Shown here: positions 12,220 through 25,362 of the stretch, in pieces
Numbering within the stretch: the first letter of the stretch is position 1
How the letters are laid out: each line of letters opens with the position of its first letter
Source of the DNA: Allolobophora icterica
Taxonomy: Eukaryota; Annelida; Clitellata; Crassiclitellata; Lumbricidae
NCBI GenBank assembly: GCA_963556255.1
Contig: OY744612.1
Location: 19,922,068-19,986,067, forward strand
DNA length: 64,000 nt
Reading direction: 5' to 3'
Position numbers and translations under genes: made by a program
The notes under the pieces: generated by a model
Databases searched by the model: none
Told to the model about the DNA's origin: nothing
Seen by the model: the letters and a program-made list of their open reading frames with translations, nothing else

Positions 12220-12458
12220 AATAATAATAATTTTAAGTCCCAAAGGATGGTTTGTACCTTGGGCAAAAATAACAATAACAATAACAACAACAATAACAAT
12301 GCCAGTAACACAACGCCAATGCATTCACAGGGACATTTCTGCGGAATGTTCATGAAACCTGGGATGAGGCCTGGTTTCTCAGAGATGAACATTTACTCCT
12401 AACATAATTCATTTTGTTCCTGAGGGATTATTTCTACCTTGGGTAAATAATAATAGTA

Positions 12459-12504
<46 letters not shown>

Positions 12505-12713
12505 TGCACTCAACGATTTAACGCCGTCGCTTTTCGAGGCACATTTCCAGTTAATCGTGGACGAGGACCGCTAAACTCTGGATCTTAACGCTTCTAAGAC
12601 AGTTTCAAAGTGTCTGATGGTTCATTTTAAATAATAAAATTTGTTTATAATAAAAAAATAATAATAATAATACTAATTTTAAGTCTCGAGGGATCACTTG
12701 TACCTCGGGCCAA

Positions 12714-12748
<35 letters not shown>

Positions 12749-13097
12749 CAACAATAATAATTAATGAAACAAGTACAGCTTCAACCAGACCCGTGTCCTT
12801 AAGAGCACTCTCAGCAGATTTCTAATCAACCAACTGATAAGCGTCTTCGTCTCTCTGGGGTCAGTGTCAAGTACAACCTCAGAGACGCCTTCAAGTAGGC
12901 CAATGTTCTCAGTGTGGGACAACAGACTACGACAAACTATCTCATCTCCAGAACCTCTTCTTCCGATCAGTCATCCCTGTCACGTAAACACGGCCATTCA
13001 AATGCTCACCCCGGCTCTATATAAATGTCTATGCAAATAAACACCTAAAAACAAAAACAAACATCCACTTACAGAACTCAGGCACACATACATACAT

Positions 13098-13175
13098 ACC
13101 TGCACGCACACACATACCTGCACGCACACACATACCTGCACACACACACACCTGCACACACACCTGCACACACAC

Positions 13176-13242
<67 letters not shown>
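13098..13242 (+). repeat. (CA)n with CACACCTG variants
   Basis: The left half has CACACACATACCTG and CACACACCTG units; the right half is pure CA. Short repeats of the variant unit show local duplication. Confidence 0.95.
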
Positions 13243-13248
<6 letters not shown>

Positions 13249-15884
13249 AGCATTCATGTGGGTTACAGAGTTTTGCACTGAAATGCCAATTTCCATAGCT
13301 TTGAATAACACAAAATCTTAAAAAGCAACCGTGTCCACACCTGCACCTACGTATCAGTTACTAACTACACAGTAAATTACATGACCACAAGAAATCGAAC
13401 CCCAGCCGTTGTGATGAACAGCCAGCACAAAACGTCCACTACACACATTAACTGGCAAATGGCCTTCATGAAAACTGAACTTCAATATTTGATGGCTTCT
13501 TAGGAGATTCGCTAAAACCTTAAAGGCAACGAAAATACTCTTCACTGCACTTTCCAGTTAATTTCTAGTAACGGCAGACACAAAGTAGCCAGAATTACCG
13601 AACAATCCCAAACTCACCAGACATAATAGGGACGATGGGCTTACCTTACACATTCACGTAGGCCAAGACGACCTGCCAACAAAATACCTTCTCAGCGCAT
13701 AAAAATCCATAGAGAAACGAAGGATAAGTCTGGTACCAAAACTTTTAAACAGTTAACTCCAGCATGCTAGAAATAACTGCGCAAATTATTCTGCATTTAG
13801 ATCAAAAATAATCAGCCAAAATGACATAAAAGTCGATTAACAACAAACATGACTGATGTGCAAACTCTTGAGATTGCAATAGTACGAAGGAAACACCGAG
13901 TTCTACCTATATACCAAACCCAAGCCAATCGAATCGGGGACGCGCATAAAATGTTGCATACACCAGTGTGCGCACGCACACAAACAAGCAAGCGCACCAC
14001 ATAGCCACATTGTATTATCTGCAATCTTTGTGAGTTTATACGCTTGCTTCACACATCAACAGACAAACGTTACATACATCGCTACATACAGATATTATAC
14101 GTATTCATATATACATGCATGTATACGTACCGGTATATATGTATTTATATTCCTAGGCCTGGCCGACATTGTGTATCAAATATCTAATTTTCACTTTCAG
14201 TTATGATCTGCATCTCCTCTTGCTGTCTCATACTTCACCTTGCCATCCTCCAACACCTGTAGCTGATCTAAGCTATATTTTCTGCTCTCATCACCTCTCT
14301 CAGTATTCTCCTTCGCCTTTTCTCTTTATCCTAGTCTCGGTGAGTTATCTCTCTTGTTCACTGTCTCTTCTTTCATGTTAGTCCTCCTGTTTGTCTGTGT
14401 GTCTGTCTGTGTGTGTGTGTGTGTGCGTGTGTGTGTGCGTGCGTGCGTGCGTGCGTGTGTCGCAACCTTGTTTTCAATTACAATTCTGGCAATAGGTCAT
14501 CAGTCATATTAGCGATTTCCTTTAAAAACCGCACACCGACATTTATACAAACACACCCAAACAAAGACACACACACACACATACACAAACAAAGACGACC
14601 TATACTTACACAAACAACACCCACACAGACATGTGTGCAAAGGAAGGCTTGCATTCTTGCAGAGCTAAACGTCCACAATAAAAACCTTTACTCTTGATTC
14701 AGGACACGTTAAACATGTAGCAATTTGATGTAATGTAACAAATCATTTACATAGTGCCATTCAGGCACCTCAAAAGTGCCTTTTAAGCATCTCCCGAAAG
14801 TGCCTGGAAGATATTATACCTTGGTCTTGGTACACCATTGGTTGATGCCTTGTGCATTAGATATCTGCACAATAGAAGTAACTAGTTACAATTACAAGAT
14901 CAGTCCTCATAATCTTTGGTTAATTAATGTAAAGATAATACAGTGCAATTTGTCATTTAATATCTGCCGCAGAAGAGTACAGACAGAACTACCAGTGCAC
15001 GACCTACAAGGCCCGGGTTCAAGGTCTCAAGCTGCCAAACGTTCTAATTGCCTTTATTTTTTCTCGAATTCAGTTGTCTATCTGCAACCAGTTTCCCTAG
15101 CTTACCCTGGTTCTTGTTCTCCATTCGCTGTATGTTTTACCCAGTTCAAACAGTTTCCCTGACTTTTTCAATTTAGTTTTTCTAAAATATCCTCTCCTGT
15201 ACTACCTAAGTACCAGTATTAATATAGCCCAGTTTCATTCTATAATCTTTACAGGCAGCTCTCGTTGAAAACAGTTGTGGACCATAACTCAGTTTGTGGA
15301 CCATAACTCCTCTGCTATCTGCCATCATTTAATTCCTTCTGGTTTCTTTAGATTCCAGAACTACAGAAATTGATAATTATTATTATTACTACTACTACTA
15401 TTACTATTATTATTACTAGTATAACTCAGTGGTGTACGCCACCTCTAAATCTGCCAAATTTGCAAAAACTAAGAACTTACCAAAAGATGAAGCCGAAAAT
15501 TTCACCGATACATCTGTCAAGAACGGAACAGGTGAACTCTAACTAAATTGTCAACTTGCCCATAGACTTCTGAGCCTGCAATATACAAGTAAACAAATCA
15601 GTCATATTTTGCAGAAGCACAGAAGACTACGTGACAAAACAGGTACTATTGTAATGGTCGACCCACATGCCAGTCAATATTAAACATTCACGACACAGAG
15701 CAACAGCGCGACGTCAGAGCAAAAATTACCACGGAACAGTACCAAAAAATGTACTCGTGATGAAAACCAACAAAATGATACTAAGCAATTAAAGCATATC
15801 GATATCTGTAAGAAACTCAGTAATTAGTACAGAAAGGTAAGGTGGGGGACCCTCCCTTACCATTCCCTACAAGTTGTCAATGTC
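13243..15884. other. No gene recognised
   Basis: Unique-looking sequence. A possible minus-strand SINE head has a B-box-like GGGGTTCGATTTC at 13389-13401. SINE-body similarity (CCTTGTGCATTAGATATC) lies at 14846. No ORF resembles a known domain. Confidence 0.45.
14401..14460 (+). repeat. (GT)n with GCGT ending
   Basis: TGTC units pass into GT and then GCGTGCGTGCGTGC. Confidence 0.9.
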
Positions 15885-15952
15885 ACTTGTGCCAAGATTC
15901 TAACCCAGAGCACAAAGGTGAAAGGCAAATGCATTACCAATAAGCAACCATA
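15885..15952 (-). repeat. tRNA-like SINE head, minus strand
   Basis: The minus strand reads GGTTGCTTATTGGTAATGCA, TTTGCCTTTCACCTTTGTGC and a B-box-like GGGTTAGAATCTTGGCAC. Overall it resembles a tRNA with A and B boxes in the expected order. The B box departs from GGTTCRANNC at one base, which argues against a working tRNA. Confidence 0.5.
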
Positions 15953-16049
15953 CCCACCAAAATAAGTAAGTACTTAAGAAATTGTACGTGCAAGCAGCAC
16001 CATACAATAGTCTGGTGGCAGATCACCGACTTGACCACAAAGGTGTCTG

Positions 16050-16363
16050 CCGTGTTTCCGTTAACACCCAAATGGCCGTTTTTACGTCCGTAACAAATAT
16101 CCAAAACGTCAAAAATTTTCGGGCTAGGCGTAAGTAAAATTCCAATAGTGAGTTGCATACGTCCATTTGCTTATCGTCGGACGTATACATGCGCACCAAG
16201 CACAGTAAACTGAACAATATACGACGTAGTCTTAAATATTGATAATAAAATGTGTTGTTGTGTATATACGCCTGATGTGATCGCCGTTGGAAATGAGCTA
16301 CGTCCAAAATTCTAGGTCAGGACGTAACTACGTCCTCTTTTTGCACTCTAAACGGAAACCCTG
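16050..16363. mobile_element. hAT-like MITE (314 bp)
   Basis: Its ends are CCGTGTTTCCGTTAACAC and, inverted, CAGGGTTTCCGTTTAGAG. Flanks GGTGTCTG (16042-16049) and GGTGTCAG (16364-16371) match at 7 of 8. The inside has several ACGTCC/GGACGT motifs (for example near 16088, 16160, 16182, 16302, 16320). No coding remnant is visible. Confidence 0.75.
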
Positions 16364-18269
16364 GGTGTCAGGTTTTCTTCTTTACAACGGATTACATATA
16401 TAATCACTTTGCCTGGTCGAGTATTATGAGGTCATCACATGTGCCCTTGCGACTGTTGCCCAGTTGCGTTTACTACATGTATATCTCTAATAATACTAAT
16501 AATAAAGACGAACTAATTTAAGATATATAATAATAACAACAATAATAATTATAACAATAGAGCACTGGCCTCTCACATGCAAAACCTGGTGCAGTTATAA
16601 TAACGCACAGTATAGCAACTGATCGTAAAGAAACGTTCGTCCAAGATCTGGGAAAAATCCCAGGACGATCATAAAGCCGCTGAAGGTCACCTGCAGTCTG
16701 TACGGCCTTGGCTGTCTAGCACAGTATCATTTCTGCAGTAAATTTAGTACCAGAGTATAGTATACGCAGCAGAAGCCGCATCCAAAAGCTGCCTTTGGCT
16801 GCCACATCAAGAACTAGATCTCATGATACATTCCAACAATCAAGAGATACTCTTAAATTTGGGTTTTCCTTCACTGACTGCATCTGTATGATAATCTGCT
16901 TAGATGCGATAGATGGATGATGCATCTGTGGTCCAGCAAAGGTGTTATCTGGCAAATTGCATGAGTGGCTGGCTCAATGTTACAGCATAAATGCTGGCTC
17001 CCTGGCGAACAATATATATCTATAGACAGACAGAGAAAGTGAGAGAATGAGATGGATGGAGGTAGGGAAGGATAAGAGAGGGAGTGAGGTAGGGAGAAGA
17101 TGTGGAGTGAAAGGTCTAACGAAGGAAATGAGGGTGAAAAGTAGGGAGTGAGAGAGGGAAGGAGAGACAGCAATATGGAAGCAACAGAAGAGACCTATAA
17201 TGGACATTATGCCGAACTAGCTGGTAGATTCTCCTCACAGGAGAGGATATCTAAATCAACAATATGTATACCCACTGCTGTCATAATAAGATTAGTTAGC
17301 CGTGTTACAGCGCAGTGACCAGGTTCTTACAACGAGCTATACAAGTGTTCAGATACATACATACACACTTACATACAAGGTTTGGTGTATATATAATCAG
17401 TTTATAGGGCACAGTGGTGTCTGATCTTGTCTGAATAACTCCACATTTCTGTCTGCTGTTGATAGACATTAAGTTTTAGTGTTCTCTAAACTAGGCCAGC
17501 ATTTATTATATACAATTTTATACATATATAATTTTATTTTATCCTGATTGCTTATTCTCCGAAAAATCGAAGGCATTCCGCTGTAACATCCAACACCTGT
17601 ATATAAGCAGATGCAGCCAACCAGAATAAAACCACATAAAGAGAGTAGGTCAATCGATAAATAAATCGATGTACGAAAGCCGGGCCATTCGAACGGTGGT
17701 GGGATGGGGTGGGTGGGTGTATGCATGTATGTGTGTGTGTGTGTGACTACTGCTGAGTCACGCACCGCATGGTGGACATCTATTCAACGACCTTCAACGC
17801 CAGTTGATAAAAAAACCTCAATGCACTCAGAGAACACTGCACCTCCACCAGCTTAGTCCAGACTCAACCTTGACCCAAGCGACAGAGTTCTAAGGAAGGC
17901 TGCAAAAAATATTACAGCAGCTAGCTGACCATCCTACCAACTGCCCAGCTCAGCATCTCGCACAGATTTTTCAACCAACATTCAAAACACTCCTCCTTAG
18001 CAAATCGTATCCCGATCCCTTGTCTTATTGTAACTGAAATAACAAATTTATATCACTACTGCCAGAGAAACTCATCAAAGACACAAATGACCTCATACTA
18101 AAACCACAAAAATATTTCTTTAATTTTTCAAGCAATTACGGTAAATAGGCCGAGTAAGATTTTGAGCACTGTGCTCTCCCTCACAGCTTCAACCACTTAG
18201 GAAAACGAGGCAGAGTACGGAAAAGGAGGATCCCTGACTCTGCTTTCTCTGCCGCTCCACATACCACCA
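16364..18269. other. No gene recognised
   Basis: Contains a purine-rich GAGAGGGAGTGAGGTAGGGA region (17020-17180), whose complement gives Ser/Leu/Pro-rich shadow frames. Otherwise unassigned. Confidence 0.5.
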
Positions 18270-18415
18270 TCCTTAGCCGTTTACCTGCCAGACCTTTCAA
18301 TTAAGACCTGGAACTAATCCTGACCTCAACTGTCAACCGATTTTGTTTTGACTAAGTTCCAAATGAATAAGCTGGTTCCCGTGACCTAGCCTTCCTGGGC
18401 TTGGAAGAAATACGC
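18270..18415 (+). repeat. Dispersed repeat shared with 2437-2590
   Basis: CCTTAGCCGTTTACCTGCCA, AGACCTGGAACTAATCCTGA, TTTTGTTTTGACTAAG, GAATAAGCTGGTTCCC and GAAGAAAT match the first copy in order and spacing. Confidence 0.65.
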
Positions 18416-18554
18416 AGATCGCAGTCTACATGCAGTAGGTAATCACGGAGTTATATATAGCACTTCTCCAAGACAGACACATCAGAGGCACCCATTATGT
18501 ATGCAATATAACGTTCAAACCAACCAGCTACCGTGTCCCATTCAGATGATAAAT

Positions 18555-18676
<122 letters not shown>

Positions 18677-18835
18677 CTTATTTGCAGACACACACAGAGA
18701 CGTACAAACACATAAATATACACACATACGATGTAATGTTACATATATATGGCACTGCGATTAACCGATATGGCCGAAGCCTTAGCGTTAGTGCCAAACA
18801 CCAGGTTTCGCTTACGGCCATAGTTCATTTCAACA

Positions 18836-18975
18836 TCACCGATGACGTAAATCGTGACTATTTATAGCGCAAACCGCCGGGTTCACTGACCGAATTCTAC
18901 ACTCTCACGACATCTCCGGTCCGCCCCGCCCCGCCCCTCCTCTCCACTGCTCTGACAATCCAAACGAAGAACAAT
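18836..18975 (+). promoter_or_regulatory. Candidate promoter: CRE-like, TATA-like and GC boxes
   Basis: In order: GATGACGTAAATCG (18841-18854), TATTTATAGC, then CCGCCCCGCCCCGCCCC (18921-18937), and an ATG in good context (AGAACAATGG, 18969-18978) opening an 18-codon frame. Sp1-type GC boxes in otherwise AT-rich DNA are suggestive only. Confidence 0.3.
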
Positions 18976-19407
18976 GGCTGCTGGGTGTGAGCTTCCGACT
19001 GGCTCGGAAACACAGAGAGCTAGCTGCTAGGCGAAATATTCTACGGAAATAATTTTCTGAAGTAATTTTTAAAACGGGTAGAACAATGACAAGAATAAGT
19101 GTAAAACGAAAAACAACATCATCATTAGCCAACTGCTGCACTGATTAAACACACCTGATTAAGGGTAGGTATAATGTTATTAATAACGAATGAAGAAAAC
19201 AGTAAACTATTAACGAGACCACGGTTAATAGCACACTCAAATTTAACTCATAATTGCAAGTTGCTGACAGTGGATAGAGAGATAGGTAGCCAGCGAGGTT
19301 GTTGACTATTGCTGTTGGGTACAGTGCCAGTGAACAGGTCACCATGGCAACACACAAACAGGAAGTCAACAGATTCCATGCAAACAACACAACAGAGCAA
19401 GGAACAG

Positions 19408-19560
19408 TGGATGACTGATTAAGAGCACACCCCTAATGCAGTGCTGTAGGCTCAAACCCGCCTGAGACAGTCGCTAAGTAGAAGCTGGAGCAAACCTTAG
19501 CACCATCAACCCGGGTGCATTGCTATATGTAGACCAGTGCTATAGAAATGTGAAATATAA
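19408..19560 (+). repeat. tRNA-like SINE
   Basis: GATGACTGATTAAGAGCACA, then GTGCTGTAGGCTCAAACCCG (B box GGCTCAAACCC), then a body with ACCATCAACCCGGGTGCATT and the tail GTGCTATAGAAATG. The tail resembles the GCGCTATATAAATG tails seen elsewhere in the window. Confidence 0.5.
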
Positions 19561-19689
19561 TAGTTGACTGAGAACACATGCTAGGTCTAGTGTAAACAAA
19601 AACAGGATACCTACCTTCAAAGCCTCACTGAACAATGCCAGGAGATATGAACAACCGGGCCAAACTCGGGTAACATTGCAAAACCTGAA

Positions 19690-20060
19690 CTAACAAGAAA
19701 GTACTAAGTAACAAAAGGTCTGAATGACTAACAACATGTACAAGTCGAATAACAAGACTTGGCTGAACACCATAAAATATTCAAACAACAGGACTAGGAC
19801 TGGCAATGTAAGACTTGGCTGACCACCAAAAACTGGAATAACAAGATCTGGATGAATAACACTAAATACTAGAATAACAGGGTGGAGTGAATAAGATGAA
19901 CTACTGGAACAAGACTCAGATGACTAACATCAGACATTGGTATAACAAGCCCTGGATGAGTAACAAGAAATATTGGAATAATAAGACTAAACCAAAGACT
20001 GGAATAAGAAACCTGGGATGAAACACAAAATAATGGAATAACTGGATCTGGAAAATATTA
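19690..20060 (+). repeat. Degenerate ~40-bp minisatellite
   Basis: The segment repeats a loose unit of the form CTGGAATAACAAGACCTGGA followed by TGAATAACACAAAATA. About nine diverged copies can be followed. It is older or less homogenised than the 30-bp array 1.2 kb downstream. Confidence 0.7.
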
Positions 20061-20787
20061 CGGAACATGTGTAGGACAGGACAAATAACAAGGCATTACC
20101 AAGCAAGGCTTGGTAATAACCTTTGACTTCCTGTCCGTAAACACATACACCAAAGATCACATATTGCCTAATGATAATTCACAGACACAAGGCATGCATC
20201 CACAGGTTGCCAGAAAGACCAAATTAACTCACTGCCAACTCCAAAGTAACCCTACTTAACAAACAATTCATGTCTAACAGTGCTCCCACTGTTCCACTCT
20301 TTATCAATCCGTTTAGTACCAGAAAACAATGTGGCAAAAACCACACGCACACACATCCGTGCCACAAAAAGACACATCCGAAGCTACTATGCCATGTCTA
20401 GTATTGTCTACTATGCTTTAATATTACCAGATTGGGATCTTTGTGGTCACATTATGCATTGGTGACTTCAACTGCTCAGTCTCAGTTTAAAATGATTGGC
20501 GGTGACTTATTCACTTGCTGTCTAACCTTCCCATCCACAATAATAATTATTATTATTATTATTATTATAGTGTTACACGAAGATTTTTGCAGTGCAAGTT
20601 TATATAACCGAATACACCGCAAGTGCGCTAACTGTAGCTCAGCCTAGTCAGAAGATCAGTCATTAAAGTCTTCCTGAAGCTTTCTATAGAAAGTTCTGGA
20701 GTAGTGTCCCAGACAGCTCAGTCGATGCTCCCAACTTATAGCCATCGACATGCTACTGGAACAGAAATCTCTAAATACCTTCCTTCC

Positions 20788-20888
20788 ATGGTAGAGAATT
20801 GAAGCCCCAACCACCTACTGGACTAACACATATCGATGCTAAGTAGTAAGATGCACAGAAATAGTCTGCCAACCAATACACCACACCC
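20788..20888 (-). repeat. Possible tRNA-like SINE, minus strand
   Basis: The minus strand has GTGGTGTATTGGTTGGCAGA followed ~50 bp later by GGTGGTTGGGGCTTCAATTC, in which GGCTTCAATTC resembles a B box. Only the head is recognisable. Confidence 0.35.
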
Positions 20889-21299
20889 ACTCAGGTCTAC
20901 AATTAACAGTAATGTGACTGCCGTTCACAAAAAAAGGCCAGTGAGTTGAACTGTAACCGAGAAAAAATGGAGAAACACAAGAGCTCTACAAGTGTGACCA
21001 ACCACAGCCACACCTTCGGCGCTCGACATATTTTAATATACTGAATGGTGAGATCTTGAACTTAACTATTTTATCTATCAACATGGATACAGAGGCAATG
21101 ACTGCCTCCAGATAATTGTGCCTCTGATTCAAACAGCACAAGAGAATTCATTCATAATAGTGTCTGCTGTTTACAGACATAATGCAGACAAAGAGTGACA
21201 TTGGTGTCAAAGGGTCTGAGTAAAAGTCAGAGTCTGGGAAGGCAAAGAATCTTATCTTCTAGACCAACGTCTTCAGGCCAAGGTCAGCAGAGACAAGAA

Positions 21300-22268
21300 A
21301 TTTTGTCAAAATATGATGCAGGACAAGCAACTGGGTCAAGGTTCAAAACAGAACAAGCAACTAGGTCAAGGTCCAATACAGGACAAGCAACTGGGTCAAG
21401 ATGCAATGCAATACAGGACAAGCAACTAGGTTAAGGTTTAATACAGGACAAGCAACTAGGTCAAGGTCCAATACAGACAAGCAACTAGGTCAAGGTTTAA
21501 TACAGGACAAGCAACAAGATTAAAGTTCAACACAGGACATGCAACTGGGTCAAAGTTCAATACAGGACAAGCAACTGGATCAAGGTCTAATACAGGACAA
21601 GCAACTAGATCAAGGTTCAATACAGGACAAGCAACTGGGTCAAGGTTTAATACAGGACAAGCAATAGATCAAGGTTCAATACAGGACAAGCAACTGGGTA
21701 AAGGCTCAATACAGGACAAGCAACTAGGTCTAGGTTTAATACAGGACAAGCAACAAGACCAAGGTTCAATACAGGACATGCAACTGGGTCAAAGTTCAAT
21801 ACAGGACAAGCAACTGGATCAAGGTTTAATACAGGACAAGCAACTAGATCAAGGTTCAATGCAGGACAAGCAACTGGGTCAAGGTTTAATACAGGACAAG
21901 CAACAGATCAAGGTTCAATACAGGACAAACAACTGGGTCAAGGTTTAATGCAGGACAAGTAACTGGGTCAAGGTTCAATACAAGACAAGCAACTAGGTCA
22001 AGGTTCAATACAGGACAAGCAACTGAGTCAAGGTTTAATACAGGACAAACAACTAGGTCAAGGTTTAATACAGGACAAGCAACTAGGTCAAGGTACATTA
22101 CAGGACAAGTAACTAGGTCAAGTTACAATACAGGACAAGTAACTAGACCAAGGTTTAATGCAGGACAAGCAACTGGGTCAAAGTTTAATACAGTAACAAG
22201 CAACTAGGTCAAAGTTTAATACAGGACAAGCAATTAGGTCAAGGTTTAAGCAGACAAGCAACTAGGTA
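21300..22268 (+). repeat. 30-bp minisatellite, about 32 copies
   Basis: The unit is CAAGGTTCAATACAGGACAA plus GCAACTGGGT, with substitutions (GGTTTAATAC, AACTAGGTC) and small deletions. Copies near both edges are the most degenerate. A 30-bp period gives ten-residue repeat frames (LDLVACPVLN on the minus strand) broken by single-base indels. Confidence 0.95.
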
Positions 22269-22269
22269 A

Positions 22270-25200
22270 AGACAAGCAACCAGACCAACAAAAAATGCAG
22301 GGCAAGAAACCACACAGACTTCCAATGCAAAAACTGCTTGATCAAATGCAGCAAAATTGTTTATCAGTACGGAGTTCACTACACCCTAAAATACACACCA
22401 GCACTGCTTAATAACCAGCTTACACTCAAAGTAAAACTGGGCCAGCTTGAGTGATCCAAGACATCCACTTGGATGTTGGACCGATGTTATGGCTGACGCT
22501 ACTCAGTGCCATTAACCTTCCGGAACAATCAAGGGCAATTCAAAAACAGCCTGACCCATTGAACGACTACTCCCAGACCCTCCCATGTTGATTACTATAA
22601 AAGGTGGCATGATTCCTGTTGTTAACCTCCTTGGTAACTAACTAACCACACACTTGCAGATAATGTCTGGCGACAACCAACACTTAACCTGGCTGGAATG
22701 CATATACATTTTACACCTATTTAAAACCGACCACAGTTGCGGTATGTACATGCATAAGTGAATGGTAGCATTTAAATACAGCAACTTTCAAGAGCAACCT
22801 CTCAGTGGTAAAACTTGATAACAATAGACGCAAAAGTGGCTAGAATACATACGCATAACTTATCTGGTAGCTGAGCAGAGTTGCTGTATGAATGTATAAT
22901 TATGTATGTATGTATTATACGTGTATGTATGCATTTATGCATACATGTACACCAATAGAATGGGGAAAATCAGCCCACCAGAAAACTTCAAAATAACTTG
23001 CATTCAGAATTATTCACAATTAAATTTGTAATCAAAAACAACCAATGCAGCTATTATGTTTGACATATAAAGCTATGATTTCAGCTCTCAGTGTCCTCAT
23101 TTGGCATCCACTTGTGCGATCCTGGTTTTCAATCGTCAGGTCAAGAGCGCCTCCAATGAGTTTCTCTAGAAGAGGTGCTATATAAATAAATGATTACCAT
23201 AACAATCCACGGGGGCAGTAAGGCGCACCCTTACAGGCAGTAAGGCACACCCGCCAGACTTATTGCAGCATGTTATTTGCTTTCAACTTGCTTTCAACAC
23301 TTGCAAAACGACTTTGCATAATTACAACCATCGACGGACGCCTTGAGCATTATGAAATTGGTGCTGCAGACTAGATTGTTAGACTATATTAACATCAGTT
23401 AAGTGTTGATCTACCTTACCCCTAAATGATAGGTTGACGTAGCTTATTGACATTCCGAATGTTTCAAAAATCGTTAGCAGTTACAGTCATGATTAAAACT
23501 TGAATTTCTTAGCATTTGTGAATTTATACTACTAGGCATGGCACTGAAACTAAGGAAATTTGAGTGGATTACATCTTTGAAACTGCGCAATTCATTTGCT
23601 GATCGTAATTTGAACGCTATTTTTGACTCCACTACGTCTCTCACTGACAATGTAAATACCATTTGTAAGACAGCATATATGTACATTTGTGATGCATGCA
23701 GATATATGCAATTAGTTGTTTTCCCCATGTCTTCAAGGGTATCCCTGGCAAACACACTGGTCTCAAGTTACCCTGATTACTGTCCCTTGCTCTATGTTGG
23801 TATGCTCTACGCTGCAATCAAATTTAGCGGGAGGAATTCACACAACATATTGTATTTGTATCACAAAGTCAAACATGCTGACTGAAACTCCAGAGTTCAG
23901 AACTCCATGGCTAAAGCCTTAACCTTCGTGCTGCAACCTGGGAGAAATTTTACCCCAGAGCGGTTTTCACTCATAACTGTTAAATGGGAAGAAATATTAA
24001 AAATTCAAGTTGCAAATTTTCCTGCATATGTTTTGCCTTAAAAACAGTTCCTGTTTCATAAGGTTACTTTTAGGTGCCATCACGTGACATGATGTTAAAC
24101 TTTGACACCATAGTTGACATTGCTTTGTATCAAGTATTGTTCTTAGAAGAATACTGAAGAGTCATTGCATTATTTTAGGACGTGGCTACTTAATAATACA
24201 ATTTATTTATATTTATAATTTCATGTTGCACAATTGTTTTTTAAACTTCAAAACTAGCCGTAACCAAGTTTTAGGCTGGTCACAAATTTAACAAAAGCAG
24301 TTTTTTTCAACTTTTTATGTTTCAATTCACTTGCAATATATTCCTTTTGCTCGTCTACTTTTTCCAAAAGCCATTTGTGACTTGTCTCGTAGTGTCTTTA
24401 ACAAACGACCATCTCGGACTATAGTAAGCACAATGCTTCCTCATTTTTCCTAACCATGCCACATTTATCAGTCCACACTTCTTGAAAGTCCCTGCCACTT
24501 CCCTCATCTGAAAGTGTTTGTTTCTTCAACTTTGAAAACAACATTATTTTACTAATTTATTTGTAACAAATGTCTAATAATCTAATAATTCTAAATTATT
24601 CTCTGTATTAGATGAAACGGCTGGTGGCAGCTTCTGCTAGAAGAAACTAAGGTCAAGATAACAATTAATAGCAGACTGATATGATGCAAGAGTCAAATAT
24701 TTATACGGTCTACTGCTAGCTTAATCTATTCAAGCCTCAAGGCAATTTAAAAATTAAAGCCTTACAATTACTATAAGTTTATGTGAAAATGAAGCAGAAA
24801 GAAATCGATGACTGTAAGAAATATAAAAAAGTACGAAAAAAACGAAAGTTCAGGTGGTGTGCCAAGATACTCTGGGGCAAAATATCTCCCATTTTGCAGA
24901 ATACCTCATCCAAATACAGGTTGGGGCATAGAGGTTAACCAACAAGTCAAACATGAACAAGTAACACCCATGCTTCAATATTTATAATGCCTTCCTCTTC
25001 AGCAAAGGCTTACCATAGATCTTTCAAAATGCTTATCCACCATAGGCTTCCAGCCTTCCACTATGCTCTTCGTATGGCTCGCTTTTTGTGCAGTCAGTCA
25101 ATATCTTGTGCATGAGACACTGGTCCAGTACAAGTTACCACTTAATAATAATTATAATGTATGTGTATGTGTTTGGAAACTTACATAACACCTTTTGGAA

Positions 25201-25362
25201 CGTCTCAGAAGCTCTGGACATGACCGATATAAAAGGTGAGTTTTAAGGTAAGCTGAAAACATCTCATTAATCGAGTTAAAGTTGGGATTTTATGTGGAAC
25301 GATGGTCGAGTACATGTACAATATGTCCGAGTTGTTGTGCACAAGCTTGGACAAACTGCTGC
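22270..25362. other. No gene recognised
   Basis: Unique-looking, AT-rich. It holds a SINE-like tail GGTGCTATATAAATAAATGA at 23178, a short GGCAGTAAGGC duplication (23214-23250) and a dispersed-repeat fragment at 23919. Frames such as 23538-23885 show no domain. Confidence 0.45.
23919..23980 (+). repeat. Dispersed repeat 'CGTGCTGCAACCTGG'
   Basis: CCTTAACCTTCGTGCTGCAA followed by CCTGGGAGAAATTTTACCCC. Related sequence occurs at 30328-30400 (CTTAACATTCGTGCCGCAAC) and inverted at 32225-32260 (CTCCCCAGGTTGCGACATAA). Confidence 0.5.

Larger units (their letters stand above)
11630..12770 (+). repeat. Cluster of a microsatellite-associated repeat, about five copies
   Basis: A short element of the form TTTAAGTCCCTGAGGGATCA followed by TATGTACCTTGGGCAAA and then (AAT)n or (AAC)n occurs near 11620, 11683, 12232, 12408 and 12672. 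Each copy runs directly into its own triplet tract, so the tract behaves as part of the repeat. The hAT remnant at 11732 inserted into one of these tails. Confidence 0.75.
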
